Positions 63,690 through 64,000 of a stretch of DNA of 64,000 nucleotides are shown here, piece by piece. This DNA is from Arachis hypogaea (Eukaryota; Streptophyta; Magnoliopsida; Fabales; Fabaceae): the NCBI RefSeq assembly GCF_003086295.3, contig NC_092053.1:88818745-88882744 (forward strand), read 5' to 3'. How positions within the stretch are numbered: the first letter of the stretch is position 1; every line of letters starts with the position of its first letter. The position numbers and the translations under genes were made by a program. The notes under the pieces were generated by a model. It did not search any database. It saw only the letters and a program-made list of their open reading frames with translations, and was not told where the DNA came from.

Positions 63690-64000
63690 CCTTGACACCT
63701 CAGGATCTATGGACCCCACAGGATCCCCACCTACCCCACCTTTTCTTCTCTCATCTTCACACCTTTCCATAACACTCTTCCCCAAATACCATTCACCTAT
63801 CAAATCCCACACTCTTCCCCACAACCTCTTCACCACTCACATCCATCCATCATAAAACCCCACCTACCTCACCATTCAAATTCAAACCATTTCCCTCCCA
63901 AACCCACCCCTTCATAACCGAATTCCCTCTCTCTCTTACCCTATAAATACCCCTCCTTACAACCTTCAATTTCACACCTCATACACACTTACCCCCCTTG
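63690..64000 (+). promoter_or_regulatory. ORF2 promoter region of element EW, cut by window end
   Basis: One copy of the CTCAGGATC...CACAGGATCC inverted unit (63700-63728), a 200-bp C/T-rich tract, and TATAAATAC at 63942-63950. ORF2 itself should start about 190 nt after the TATA box, beyond the right edge. Homologous to 28980-28540 on the minus strand. Confidence 0.6.

Overview
This is nuclear DNA from a plant, most likely a legume of the peanut genus Arachis. That call rests on repeat style (arrays of a GGCGTTnAACGCC-type palindrome, tRNA-Asp-type primer sites, gag-like proteins of Athila/Tat character) and is inference, not proof. No host gene, rRNA, tRNA gene or CRISPR array is supported. 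Nearly all of the 64 kb is nested, decayed Ty3/gypsy-type LTR retrotransposons. I name four families by the first bases of their LTRs: Fam-1 (TGATGAGCGG), Fam-2 (TGATAAACC), Fam-3 (TGATGAyAAG) and Fam-4 (TGTTCATACC). None of the copies shows reverse transcriptase, RNase H or integrase, so all are non-autonomous, truncated, or both.

Layout. 1-133: outer end of a Fam-1 LTR (minus) inserted a few codons into the gag start of a Fam-4 element whose 5' LTR is 186-745; that element sits in the internal region of a Fam-2 element (746-2603) ending in its 3' LTR (2604-4083). 4084-6094: unidentified DNA with one degenerate minus-strand ORF. 6095-11189: Fam-3 element X, whose only ORF before its RNA structures is 21 codons and whose 3' LTR is cut. 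11190-18657: Fam-2 element Y (5' LTR cut, ORF1, complete 3' LTR). 18658-44548: minus-strand Fam-1 tandem: a decayed internal region (int3, with a 1000-N gap), LTR A, int1, LTR B, int2, LTR C; int1 and int2 repeat at about 9.1 kb and are nearly identical. 44549-48183: Fam-2 LTR scrap, Fam-4 3' LTR and an antisense Transposase_28-type pseudogene. 48184-64000: a plus-strand Fam-1 element (5' LTR 48184-49853; leader, gag-protease and downstream region 58086-64000), split by Fam-2 element Z (49908-58085) and by a Fam-2 solo LTR (61296-62761) in the protease active-site codons.

How the parts work together. Fam-1 internal regions carry ORF1 (gag plus retropepsin, no zinc knuckle, no pol), then two short hairpins (H2, H1), a palindrome array, an apparent internal promoter and ORF2 (putative plant transposon protein domain). 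Fam-2 has ORF1 (a Tyr/Pro/Gln-rich then acidic protein), the same H2/H1 pair, a CpG-rich palindrome cluster and an ORF2 of the same domain class. Enzymes must come from relatives elsewhere.

Most interesting signal. Three structured cis-elements recur across Fam-1, Fam-2 and Fam-3 with base-pair-preserving sequence changes: H2 and H1, starting 13-18 nt after the ORF1 stop codon, and H3, a 7-bp stem with a 4-nt purine loop just before the polypurine tract and again inside the element. Element X has lost nearly all coding capacity but keeps all three, which suggests they are needed in cis for mobility. In addition, every LTR family here carries its own array of short inverted repeats.
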